The notes under the pieces were generated by a model. The model was not told the DNA's origin. It searched no databases and worked only from the letters and a program-made list of their open reading frames with translations. Below, piece by piece: positions 1 to 5,809 of a DNA stretch of 5,810 bases. Every line of letters starts with the position of its first letter. Position 1 is the first letter of the stretch. A program made the position numbers and the translations under genes. Where the stretch lies: NCBI GenBank assembly GCA_900765235.1, contig CAAFRK010000091.1, positions 1-5,810 of the forward strand. Reading direction: 5' to 3'. The DNA is from an uncultured Veillonella sp. (GTDB taxonomy: Bacteria; Bacillota_C; Negativicutes; Veillonellales; Veillonellaceae).

Positions 1-12
1 GGACCAATATAT

Positions 13-321
13 TTAGTTTTGAGCCACACAGTCCAAAGCTCTAACAGGACTATCATTTTTCTTAACCGGTACTTTTAAAACTGTACCAGGTACAAGTGCA
101 CCAGAATCGCTAATATTGTTAAGTTCCTTCATGGCATATACCATTTCACGAACATCCATATCTTTATGAGCTGTGCGAGCTGCAATATCCCACATCGTAT
201 CACCTCCTTGTACTTTTACTTCACGGATAGCATGTGTGTTTGCTTCTGTTACAGGATTTGTCATATTATAGCCGAATAAGATTGTTAAGCACATTCCTAC
301 CATCATCAATATATTTTTCAT
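13..321 (-). CDS. Small LysM-domain protein, probable SOS-induced cell division inhibitor (YneA-like)
   Basis: A 102-residue protein. Seen: a basic start (MKN), a hydrophobic stretch at about residues 4-17 that fits a signal peptide or signal anchor, a short linker, one LysM domain at about 32-86 (VKVQGGDTMWDIA, then ending near LKVPV), and a short tail with Cys98. LysM domains bind peptidoglycan, so the domain should act outside the inner membrane. I chose the ATG at 321 because it has a GTGAGG ribosome site (328-333) six bases upstream and starts just before the hydrophobic segment; a start at 435 would put the operators inside the gene. It is divergent from lexA, and LexA boxes cover its promoter. 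Size, topology, LysM position and locus all match Bacillus YneA, an SOS-induced division inhibitor. Function is inferred from this. A generic LysM cell-wall protein remains the alternative, but SOS control would still need explaining. No terminator is visible before the window edge. Confidence 0.85.
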   Translation of the reverse strand: MKNILMMVGMCLTILFGYNMTNPVTEANTHAIREVKVQGGDTMWDIAARTAHKDMDVREMVYAMKELNNISDSGALVPGTVLKVPVKKNDSPVRALDCVAQN

Positions 322-356
322 CTCATACCTCACATTTACATCGAACATAATATCTG

Positions 357-370
357 AGAACATTTGTTTG
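357..370. promoter_or_regulatory. LexA operator, box 1
   Basis: AGAACATTTGTTTG fits the Gram-positive GAAC-N4-GTTC LexA site with one change in the right half. It lies just downstream of the predicted start of transcription of the LysM gene (about 375), where bound LexA would block early elongation or polymerase escape. Confidence 0.7.
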
Positions 371-381
371 TTTACATGCTT

Positions 382-411
382 ATGATAGCACACGAACGAA
401 TGTTCGGTCAA
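382..411 (-). promoter_or_regulatory. Predicted promoter of the LysM gene
   Basis: On the minus strand a TTGACC -35 (406-411) and a TATCAT -10 (382-387) are 18 bases apart. This predicts transcription starting near 375 and a leader of about 54 bases to the ATG at 321. LexA box 2 fills most of the spacer, so repressor and polymerase should exclude each other. Confidence 0.6.
393..406. promoter_or_regulatory. LexA operator, box 2 (perfect)
   Basis: CGAACGAATGTTCG has two perfect CGAAC half sites around four bases, matching the Gram-positive LexA (DinR) consensus. It sits between the -35 and -10 of the LysM promoter and is the strongest of the three boxes by match to consensus. Confidence 0.88.
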
Positions 412-418
412 GTGTTTT

Positions 419-432
419 AGAACAAATGTTTG
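419..432. promoter_or_regulatory. LexA operator, box 3 (lexA autoregulation)
   Basis: AGAACAAATGTTTG matches GAAC-N4-GTTC with one change in the right half. Its right end overlaps the -35 of the predicted lexA promoter (430-435), as expected for autorepression of lexA. Its centre is 26 bases from that of box 2. Confidence 0.75.
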
Positions 433-458
433 CAAAAATTTTTGAAATTGCCTATAAT
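430..458 (+). promoter_or_regulatory. Predicted lexA promoter
   Basis: TTGCAA (430-435) and a perfect TATAAT (453-458) are 17 bases apart, which is near ideal sigma-A spacing. Transcription should start near 465, giving a leader of about 110 bases before the GTG at 576. LexA box 3 overlaps the -35. Confidence 0.75.
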
Positions 459-464
459 AGGTAT

Positions 465-486
465 ATAAGATAAGTAATTATCTTAT
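465..486 (+). other. Predicted hairpin at the 5' end of lexA mRNA
   Basis: ATAAGATAA (465-473) and TTATCTTAT (478-486) are perfect complements around the loop GTAA, which fits the stable GNRA tetraloop class. The hairpin begins where transcription is predicted to start, so the mRNA would open with a 9-bp stem. Such 5' terminal stems can protect mRNA from end-dependent decay. The stem is AT-rich, and the palindrome could instead be a DNA-binding site. Confidence 0.45.
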
Positions 487-575
487 GTTTTTATTATATA
501 GTACAAAATGAGTAAATTTTTACGCATATACATATTAAAATTATTTTGACATTAGATTGACTTTGGAGGTTTATC

Positions 576-1247
576 GTGAGACGCCCTGCTACAGATATTA
601 ATACAAAACAGCGCCGTATATTAGATTTTATTAAAGATTCACTACATAATGAATATCGTTGTCCTACTGTTCGAGAAATCTGTACCAATGTAGGCCTTAG
701 TTCTACTTCTACAGTGCAATCTCATTTGAATGCTCTTGAAAAGTTTGGTTATATTAAACGGGATCCTAATAAAAATCGCGCTATTACAGTACTAGAGGAT
801 ACAAAACCTTCTATTTCTGTAGATGGTAATGAAACATCAAGTTCTGATAATTTTGAGTTCTTAGGAGCTGGCTTAAAACAAGTTCCTCTTATTGGTACTG
901 TACAAGCAGGTATGCCTATTACAGCAGTAGAAAATTTAGAATCTACTCTTACATTACCTGTTCAATTAACTGGTGATTCTGACTGCTTTTTACTACGTGT
1001 TCAAGGCGAATCCATGATGAATATTGGTATGTATGAAGGTGATATGCTCATCGTACGCCATCAAAATACGGCTAATAATGGTGATGTTGTTGTGGCACGT
1101 ATCGATGATGAAGCTACAGTAAAACGTTTCTATAAAGAAAATGGTCATATTCGTTTGCAACCAGAAAATGATGATTTCGATCCAATCATTGTAGATGATT
1201 GTCATATTGAAGGTCTTGTCATTGGTCTTGTACGAGACAGAATATAG
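576..1247 (+). CDS. lexA: LexA, SOS repressor and self-cleaving serine peptidase
   Basis: Represses DNA-damage genes and is inactivated when RecA filaments stimulate its self-cleavage. The protein has 223 residues. An N-terminal winged helix-turn-helix spans about 10-72 (TVREICTNVGLSSTSTVQSHL, with wing residues KRDPNKNRAI). A linker at about 73-98 is rich in Ser, Asp and Glu. The S24 peptidase/dimerisation domain fills the rest. The cleavage bond is Ala111-Gly112 (VQAGMP), and the catalytic pair is Ser146 (GESM) and Lys183 (TVKRF), so all parts needed for autolysis are present. It starts with GTG, six bases after GGAGG (565-569). The linker makes the protein somewhat longer than the roughly 205 residues usual for Gram-positive LexA. 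It is divergent from the LysM gene, is predicted to repress itself through box 3, and is followed within one base by its terminator. Confidence 0.97.
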   Translation: MRRPATDINTKQRRILDFIKDSLHNEYRCPTVREICTNVGLSSTSTVQSHLNALEKFGYIKRDPNKNRAITVLEDTKPSISVDGNETSSSDNFEFLGAGLKQVPLIGTVQAGMPITAVENLESTLTLPVQLTGDSDCFLLRVQGESMMNIGMYEGDMLIVRHQNTANNGDVVVARIDDEATVKRFYKENGHIRLQPENDDFDPIIVDDCHIEGLVIGLVRDRI

Positions 1248-1282
1248 AAAAAAAACGGCAACGTATGGTTGCCGTTTTTTTT
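1248..1282. terminator. Bidirectional intrinsic terminator between lexA and the pan operon
   Basis: CGGCAAC (1256-1262) pairs with GTTGCCG (1268-1274) around a 5-base loop, flanked by eight A on the left and eight T on the right. The stem with a T tract reads well on both strands, so it can end lexA and also the convergent symporter gene, whose stop lies 15 bases to the right. Confidence 0.93.
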
Positions 1283-1296
1283 GGTATCTATTAAGT

Positions 1297-2238
1297 TTAT
1301 ATATTACGTAAACTATTCTCTCTACGAAGCATAGCAAAAATAGCACCTGATATATTGTGCCATACACTAAAGATAGCTCCTACTAGAGTTGCTAAAGGAT
1401 TTAATGCAAAATTTGTTGCCGCCAATGTGACTGCTAAACCACTATTTTGCATCCCTACCTCAATCGCTAATGCTGTAGTTTTATCATATCTTAATTTAAG
1501 TATATATCCTACACCTAAGCCTAACAGCATGCCTAGTATATTATGTATACCAACAACTATTAGTGTTTCTAGGCCAGAAATTAAAAGTTTATCTCTATTA
1601 ATGGCTATAATGGCTGCTATTAATAATATGATAGCAATCATAGAAACAATAGGACTTACGCTAGTTAATGTATTAATCCGTGATTTACAAACATATTGGA
1701 TGATTGCACCTAATAATATAGGAACTATAATTACTTTTACCATAGTTATTATCATTGGTAGTAATGCTACATTTACCCATGTACCTCCCAAATATAGGAT
1801 TAGTAAAGGCGTTACAATTGGTGCTATTAATGTTGAAGTAATCGTCATTCCTACAGATAAAGGAACATCACCTTTAGCAATATAGGTGATGACATTGCTG
1901 GCGGTTCCACCTGGACAGCAGCCAACTAATATGACACCAATTGCTAAATCTGGAGGTAATGTAAAAATATGACAGATTCCCCAAGCTAATAAAGGCATTA
2001 TTGTATATTGAGCCAGTACACCTATACATATATCCTTTGGATGTCGGAGAATACTACACAAATCTTCAAATTTAATAGTTAGCCCCATACCAAACATAGC
2101 GATGCCAAGTAAAAATGGTGTATAGGCTACGGCCCAAGAAAAGTAGGAAGGCATTATATAAGCAACACAAGAAAAGCCTATGATTAATATCATTAAGTTT
2201 TTAGTTATCAACTGATTTAGTATTATTAGATTCTTCAT
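1297..2238 (-). CDS. BASS-family sodium symporter, candidate pantoate/ketopantoate importer (PanS-like)
   Basis: A 313-residue inner-membrane protein with about ten hydrophobic segments, typical of the bile acid:sodium symporter family. Family marks seen: GMGLT (50-54), Gln77, CCPGGTASN (107-115), Ser128, Thr132, and EVGMQNSGLA (260-269) with Glu260, Gln264 and Asn265, then His294. From memory, these positions coincide with the two sodium sites and substrate pocket of the Neisseria meningitidis ASBT homologue, so a working sodium-coupled carrier is likely. Substrate is not readable from the sequence. The gene lies 12 bases after panC. BASS proteins called PanS have been linked to uptake of pantoate or ketopantoate, and the Neisseria homologue is reported to bind pantoate, which supports a pantothenate-precursor role here. 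Its AAGGAG site and start codon lie in a hairpin with the end of panC. Fold and family are near certain; substrate is inference. Confidence 0.93.
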   Translation of the reverse strand: MKNLIILNQLITKNLMILIIGFSCVAYIMPSYFSWAVAYTPFLLGIAMFGMGLTIKFEDLCSILRHPKDICIGVLAQYTIMPLLAWGICHIFTLPPDLAIGVILVGCCPGGTASNVITYIAKGDVPLSVGMTITSTLIAPIVTPLLILYLGGTWVNVALLPMIITMVKVIIVPILLGAIIQYVCKSRINTLTSVSPIVSMIAIILLIAAIIAINRDKLLISGLETLIVVGIHNILGMLLGLGVGYILKLRYDKTTALAIEVGMQNSGLAVTLAATNFALNPLATLVGAIFSVWHNISGAIFAMLRRENSLRNI

Positions 2239-2276
2239 AACTTCTCCTTCCTAATTTGGATCATAGGAGAAGTTAT
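2237..2276 (-). promoter_or_regulatory. Hairpin hiding the symporter ribosome site (translational coupling to panC)
   Basis: ATAACTTCTCCT (read on mRNA, 2276-2265, in the last codons of panC) is the perfect 12-base complement of AGGAGAAGTTAT (2248-2237), which holds the symporter Shine-Dalgarno and the AT of its ATG. The 16-base loop contains the panC stop codon. A ribosome reaching that stop would melt the stem and free the downstream start. Confidence 0.7.
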
Positions 2277-3093
2277 CTATTAGTCGTGTAGTACCAATAT
2301 ATACTGCCATGGCAACTAGAACAGGTGAAATGACCTTTTGAACAGGTTGCATAGTATTAGCATCTACAACTGAAATATAGTCAATTTTAGCAAGAGGCTC
2401 TGACTGTATAATTTCTGTCATAGTATTAATAATGCTATCCGCAGAACAACCTGGTTCAATAGAGGATTTACCTTTTTGAATCGATTTATATAATATAGTT
2501 GCTGCTTTACGTTCGTCACTAGATAAATATGTATTACGAGAGGATTTTGCTAATCCATCATGCTCACGCACAATAGGAACACCAATAATATTTACAGGGA
2601 AATTTAAATCAAAAACCATTTTACGTATAATAGCTAATTGCTGTGCATCCTTTTTACCAAAATATGCATTGGTAGGCTGTATAATATTAAAGAATTTAGC
2701 TACAACAGTACAAACACCTTTAAAGTGAATTGGTCTACGAAGTCCACATAATGTATTAGATAAATCAATAATATCTACGAAGGCCTTTTTATCTTGATAC
2801 ATTTCCTCTGAACTAGGTGTAAATATGAGGTCAACGCCATGTGATTCACACAATTTTTTATCGTTATTAATATCGCGTGGATAGGTGCTTAAGTCTTCAT
2901 TTTCTCCAAATTGAATGGGATTCACAAAAATAGAGACAATTACCTTATCATTATTCTTTCTAGCTTGATCTATTAAAGAAGCATGTCCGTCGTGTAAAAA
3001 TCCCATAGTTGGTACATAACCAATCGAATACCCTTCTTTTTTCCAATTACTAATCGTATTGCGTACATCTTCAATTGTAAGTACATGTTCCAT
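2251..3093 (-). CDS. panC: Pantothenate synthetase (pantoate--beta-alanine ligase)
   Basis: Cytosolic ATP-dependent ligase that activates pantoate as pantoyl-adenylate and joins it to beta-alanine, giving pantothenate, the precursor of coenzyme A. The 280-residue length is normal. Motifs seen in order: PTMGFLHDGH (28-37) with the nucleotide-binding His34 and His37, FVNPIQFGENEDLSTYPR (56-73), GLRRPIHFKGVCTVVAKFF (117-135), YFGKKDAQQ (144-152), and the REHDGLAKSSRN loop (176-187). The C-terminal domain ends with TTRLIDN (268-274). The ATG at 3093 follows GGAGG (3101-3105) by seven bases. It lies between panD, whose product makes its beta-alanine, and the BASS symporter, which may supply its other substrate. 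The final codons form one arm of the hairpin over the symporter start. Confidence 0.97.
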   Translation of the reverse strand: MEHVLTIEDVRNTISNWKKEGYSIGYVPTMGFLHDGHASLIDQARKNNDKVIVSIFVNPIQFGENEDLSTYPRDINNDKKLCESHGVDLIFTPSSEEMYQDKKAFVDIIDLSNTLCGLRRPIHFKGVCTVVAKFFNIIQPTNAYFGKKDAQQLAIIRKMVFDLNFPVNIIGVPIVREHDGLAKSSRNTYLSSDERKAATILYKSIQKGKSSIEPGCSADSIINTMTEIIQSEPLAKIDYISVVDANTMQPVQKVISPVLVAMAVYIGTTRLIDNFSYDPN

Positions 3094-3124
3094 AATGATT
3101 CCTCCGTTTATTGTAAATACGAAG

Positions 3125-3147
3125 ATAGTCCTATACAGTCTACTGTA
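3125..3147. repeat. Pair of adjacent short palindromes in the panD-panC gap
   Basis: The 70-base gap between panD and panC holds ATAGTCCTAT (3125-3134) directly followed by TACAGTCTACTGTA (3134-3147), both perfect inverted repeats with very short loops. They could be a processing site, weak attenuator or operator. A poor promoter-like pair also lies here on the minus strand (TTGATC 3152-3157, TATAGG 3130-3135, 16 bases apart). No function can be assigned. Confidence 0.3.
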
Positions 3148-3163
3148 ATTCGATCAATAACAA

Positions 3164-3556
3164 TTAATTTTGATCAACTAATAAACCATGTTTTTCATAG
3201 TTTTTTATTTGACTTATCTTATTGTTTGTATCTACAAATACAACGAGAGGCTTATGGCTCTCAACTTCACTTTCATTTAATTGGGCATAACACATGATTA
3301 TAATTTTATCATGTACTTGTACATGCCGTGCAGCAGCACCATTTAAACATATAACCCCACTGCCGGATTCTCCAGCTATAGTATATGTACTAAATCGTGC
3401 ACCGTTATTAATATTTACAATTTGAACTTGTTCATATTCTCGTATTCCTGATGCATTCAATAGATCTGTATCAATAGTAATGCTCCCTACATAATCAAGT
3501 TCTGCTTGTGTCACAGTGGCTCTGTGAATTTTACCTTTTAACATTGTTAGTTCCAT
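3164..3556 (-). CDS. panD: Aspartate 1-decarboxylase proenzyme
   Basis: Pyruvoyl-dependent enzyme that decarboxylates L-aspartate to beta-alanine for PanC. The proenzyme of 130 residues cuts itself between Gly24 and Ser25 (DYVGSITID), with Ser25 becoming the pyruvoyl group at the new end of the alpha chain. Also seen: Lys9 (MLKGKIHRA), Arg54 and Tyr58 (ARFSTYTI), and NGAAAR (72-77), all at the positions known from the E. coli enzyme. I start it at the ATG at 3556, which has AAGGAG (3563-3568) upstream and gives the standard MxxTML N-terminus. The frame stays open to 3610, but those 18 residues have no family counterpart. The leader contains a small hairpin (3581-3599, AATCG/CGATT plus CC/GG) about 12 bases before the ribosome site. 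It is the first gene of the panD-panC-symporter operon. Partner maturation factors such as PanZ are not visible. Confidence 0.96.
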   Translation of the reverse strand: MELTMLKGKIHRATVTQAELDYVGSITIDTDLLNASGIREYEQVQIVNINNGARFSTYTIAGESGSGVICLNGAAARHVQVHDKIIIMCYAQLNESEVESHKPLVVFVDTNNKISQIKNYEKHGLLVDQN

Positions 3557-3675
3557 GTTAAACTCCTTGTGTTTTAATGTAATCGCCTTATGGTCGATTC
3601 GAAATATCACAAATTGTTGTTTATCATGAATTAACAGTAGACTAGAGTATAGTTAAAATTACTATCTCCAGAGAG

Positions 3676-3684
3676 ATTATATCA
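3676..3684 (-). promoter_or_regulatory. Predicted extended -10 promoter of the pan operon
   Basis: On the minus strand TGATATAAT is a perfect extended -10 (TG-N-TATAAT). No good -35 is found 16-18 bases upstream, which is common for extended -10 promoters. Transcription would start near 3669, giving a leader of about 113 bases before panD. A small dyad, ATCTC-CAGA-GAGAT (3664-3677), overlaps the predicted start and is a possible operator, though weak. Confidence 0.5.
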
Positions 3685-3760
3685 TAAATAAAACCTTACA
3701 TATTATAAAAATTACATCATTTTAGTAATACTATATGAATGCATATTATGCTTCCTACTT

Positions 3761-3799
3761 ATAAAATAAAAACAGTAGCTACTTATGATAGCTACTGTT
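3761..3799 (-). terminator. Intrinsic terminator of the asd-dapA operon
   Basis: AACAGTAGCTA (3771-3781) pairs perfectly with TAGCTACTGTT (3789-3799) around a 7-base loop. On the minus strand the stem is followed by TTTTTATTTTAT, and it lies 16 bases after the dapA stop. The plus strand also carries a T run after the stem, so it could work both ways, but no plus-strand gene reads into it. It separates the lysine and pan operons. Confidence 0.88.
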
Positions 3800-3815
3800 T
3801 TTTTATCTGTATATT

Positions 3816-4703
3816 TTATTTTACGTATTCTGCTAAAGCTTTATCAATATATGCTGCTTCATCAGCACTAGGATCACACATTGGCAAATTAAATACACCT
3901 GCAGGTAAGACAATTTTACGAGCTGCATATTTAACAGGAATAGGATTTGTAGTGATAAACATAGCTTTTATAATATCTGCTAAGCTTTGATGAATACGAA
4001 GTGCTTCGTGATTATGACCCGATTCATAGGCTTGAATCATTGCATTCATATCTTTGCCAGCCACATGGGATACTACGGATACTACACCACATGCACCAAC
4101 AGATAACATTGGTAATGTAAGTCCATCATCACCGCTGTATACCATGAAATCGTCTCCTGGTATTAAGCGTTTGATTTCAGATGCAATCATAAGATTTCCA
4201 CTTGCTTCTTTAATAGCGCATACATGTGGATATTCACTGTGTAATTGCGCTAGTGTTGTAGGGAATATACCTGTTCCCACACGGCTTGGTACATTATATA
4301 CCATGATTGGAAGTGTAGTAGCCTCTGCAATAGCTTTAAAGTGTAAATATTGCCCTTGTTGATTTGGTTTATTGTAGTAAGGTACTACAACTAATAAACC
4401 ATCAATTCCATCAATTTTAGATACTTCTTTTACAAATTCAACAGAGGATTTTGTGTCATTTGTACCTACATTAGCAATAATAGAACCTTTATGACCACAC
4501 TCTTTAGCAATAGCTGTAAATAATGCTAATTTATCCTCTTTAGACATGGATGGATTTTCTCCTGTTGTACCGCATACAACAAGTCCATCAGACCCATTAT
4601 CCAATAAATGATGAGCAATAGCTACACTATTTTCTATATTAAGGGATCCATCATTATTAAATGATGTAATCATAGCCGTTAATACTCGACCAAAGGTTTT
4701 CAT
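3816..4703 (-). CDS. dapA: 4-hydroxy-tetrahydrodipicolinate synthase
   Basis: Condenses pyruvate with aspartate semialdehyde, the first committed step to diaminopimelate and lysine, in the cytosol. It is a (beta/alpha)8-barrel class I aldolase of 295 residues, the usual length. Seen: GTTGENPSM (45-53) with Thr46 of the proton-relay triad, VVPYYNKP (106-113) with Tyr110, YNVPSRVG (136-143) with Tyr136 and the substrate-binding Arg141, and the Schiff-base Lys165 in AIKEASGN. The N-terminus FGRVLTAMITSF has Ser where TP is the common pair. The ATG at 4703 follows GGGGAGG by six bases. It lies 21 bases after asd, which makes its substrate, and is the last gene before a terminator. Related pyruvate lyases such as NanA share the fold, but the asd neighbour and the match to dapA motifs favour this call. 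Confidence 0.96.
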   Translation of the reverse strand: MKTFGRVLTAMITSFNNDGSLNIENSVAIAHHLLDNGSDGLVVCGTTGENPSMSKEDKLALFTAIAKECGHKGSIIANVGTNDTKSSVEFVKEVSKIDGIDGLLVVVPYYNKPNQQGQYLHFKAIAEATTLPIMVYNVPSRVGTGIFPTTLAQLHSEYPHVCAIKEASGNLMIASEIKRLIPGDDFMVYSGDDGLTLPMLSVGACGVVSVVSHVAGKDMNAMIQAYESGHNHEALRIHQSLADIIKAMFITTNPIPVKYAARKIVLPAGVFNLPMCDPSADEAAYIDKALAEYVK

Positions 4704-4724
4704 ATCTGTCCTCCCCTTGATAGA

Positions 4725-5756
4725 TTAAAAAGCTTGTTTTTCTACCAAGTATTCAGCAATTTGCAACGCATTAAGTGCTGCACCTTTACGAATTTGGTCC
4801 CCTACAATCCAGAAATTCATACCTTTGTCGTTATATAAGTCTTTACGAATACGGCCGATTTCACAGTCGTTTTGATTAGATGTATATAATGGCATTGGGT
4901 AAATTTGTTCTGCAGGATTATCTTTTACTTGTAAACCAGGGAATTTCTCACATGCTGCTTTGAAAGCTTCTACAGAAACTGGTTCTTCTGTTTCTACTAA
5001 AACAGATTCAGAGTGGGAACGATACACTGGAACACGTACAGTAGTTGGTACAACTTGAATTGTGTCGTCGTGAAGAATTTTTTGTGTTTCATGAACCATT
5101 TTCATTTCTTCTTTTGTGTAATCATTGTCCAAGAACACATCAATTTGTGGTAAAAGGTTAAATGCTACAGGATAATGTTTAGGCGCAGAACCTGTTGGCA
5201 ATAAGTTTGCAGTCATTTCTTCGCCGGCTGTATATTGTTTTACTTGGTTTTCAAGTTCTTCAATACCTTCTTTACCTGCACCAGATACTGCTTGATATGT
5301 ACTTACAACAATGCGTTTAATTGGAGAAATATCATGAAGTGGTTTCAAACCTAAGCTCATAATAATAGTGGAGCAGTTAGGATTAGCAATGATACCTTTA
5401 TGTTTTAAAATATCTTCTGGATTTACTTCTGGTACTACAAGAGGTACTTCAGGATCCATACGGAATGCACTAGAGTTATCAATAACGATAGCGCCTCTTT
5501 TAGCTGCTTCTGGTGCTAATGTTTTAGAAATAGAACCACCTGCAAATAGAGCGATATCAATATTTGCAAAAGATTCAGGTTTAGCTTCCTCTACTACATA
5601 TGTTTTACCATTAACGGTAAGTTCAGTACCTGCAGAACGAGCAGATGCTAACAATTTTAGATTTTCATATGGGAAATTACGCTCTTCAATAAGTGTAATA
5701 AATTCAGCACCTACTGCACCAGTAGCACCAAGAATTGCAACATTAGGTTTTTTCAT
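4725..5756 (-). CDS. asd: Aspartate-semialdehyde dehydrogenase
   Basis: Reduces aspartyl-4-phosphate to aspartate semialdehyde with NADPH, at the branch point to lysine/diaminopimelate, threonine and methionine. It has 343 residues, normal for the family. Seen: the N-terminal Rossmann loop GATGAVG (10-16), SARSAG (38-43) for the NADP phosphate, NSSAFRMD (94-101), the catalytic Cys128 in NPNCST, YQAVSGAGKEG (154-164) with Gln155, and RVPVYRSHSE (241-250) with substrate-binding Arg241 and the general base His248. The ATG at 5756 follows AAGGAG (5765-5770) by eight bases. It runs directly into dapA with no terminator between, so the two form an operon. An aspartokinase gene may lie further upstream, outside the window. 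Confidence 0.97.
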   Translation of the reverse strand: MKKPNVAILGATGAVGAEFITLIEERNFPYENLKLLASARSAGTELTVNGKTYVVEEAKPESFANIDIALFAGGSISKTLAPEAAKRGAIVIDNSSAFRMDPEVPLVVPEVNPEDILKHKGIIANPNCSTIIMSLGLKPLHDISPIKRIVVSTYQAVSGAGKEGIEELENQVKQYTAGEEMTANLLPTGSAPKHYPVAFNLLPQIDVFLDNDYTKEEMKMVHETQKILHDDTIQVVPTTVRVPVYRSHSESVLVETEEPVSVEAFKAACEKFPGLQVKDNPAEQIYPMPLYTSNQNDCEIGRIRKDLYNDKGMNFWIVGDQIRKGAALNALQIAEYLVEKQAF

Positions 5757-5778
5757 TACTATATCTCCTTGCTCTTAT

Positions 5779-5809
5779 ATTATAAATAATGCTCTAAGCC
5801 GTATGTTAA
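5779..5809 (-). promoter_or_regulatory. Possible promoter of asd-dapA
   Basis: A perfect TATAAT lies on the minus strand at 5779-5784, with a weak TTAACA (5804-5809) 19 bases upstream. Transcription would start near 5772, giving a very short leader of about 16 bases with the ribosome site at its very start. The spacing is long and the window ends here, so asd may instead belong to a longer operon. Confidence 0.3.

Noticed and set aside
322..435. N-terminal extension of the LysM reading frame, starting at 435
   Set aside because: The extra 38 residues would run through all or part of three LexA boxes and the predicted promoter, have no ribosome site and do not resemble a signal peptide. The ATG at 321 has GTGAGG and precedes the hydrophobic segment.
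508..549. 13-codon open frame in the lexA leader (ATG AGT AAA ... TGA)
   Set aside because: No Shine-Dalgarno precedes it and its composition is what AT-rich sequence gives by chance. A regulatory leader peptide cannot be supported.
546..574. TTGACA just upstream of lexA as a second promoter
   Set aside because: The matching -10 position holds GTTTAT and overlaps the ribosome site, so it would leave no usable leader. The TTGCAA/TATAAT pair at 430-458 is far better.
1355..1885. Long plus-strand open frame opposite the symporter
   Set aside because: It lies wholly antisense to a gene with clear family motifs, has no domain or ribosome site and is a shadow of a hydrophobic reading frame.
3557..3610. 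18-residue N-terminal extension of PanD
   Set aside because: It has no family counterpart, and the ATG at 3556 has AAGGAG at proper spacing and puts Lys9, Ser25, Arg54 and Tyr58 at standard positions.
3137..3643. Inverted 10-base match AGTCTACTGT (3137-3146) and ACAGTAGACT (3634-3643) on both sides of panD
   Set aside because: In an AT-rich window of this size several 10-base matches are expected by chance. Flanking bases agree only loosely and the orientation relative to the genes differs.
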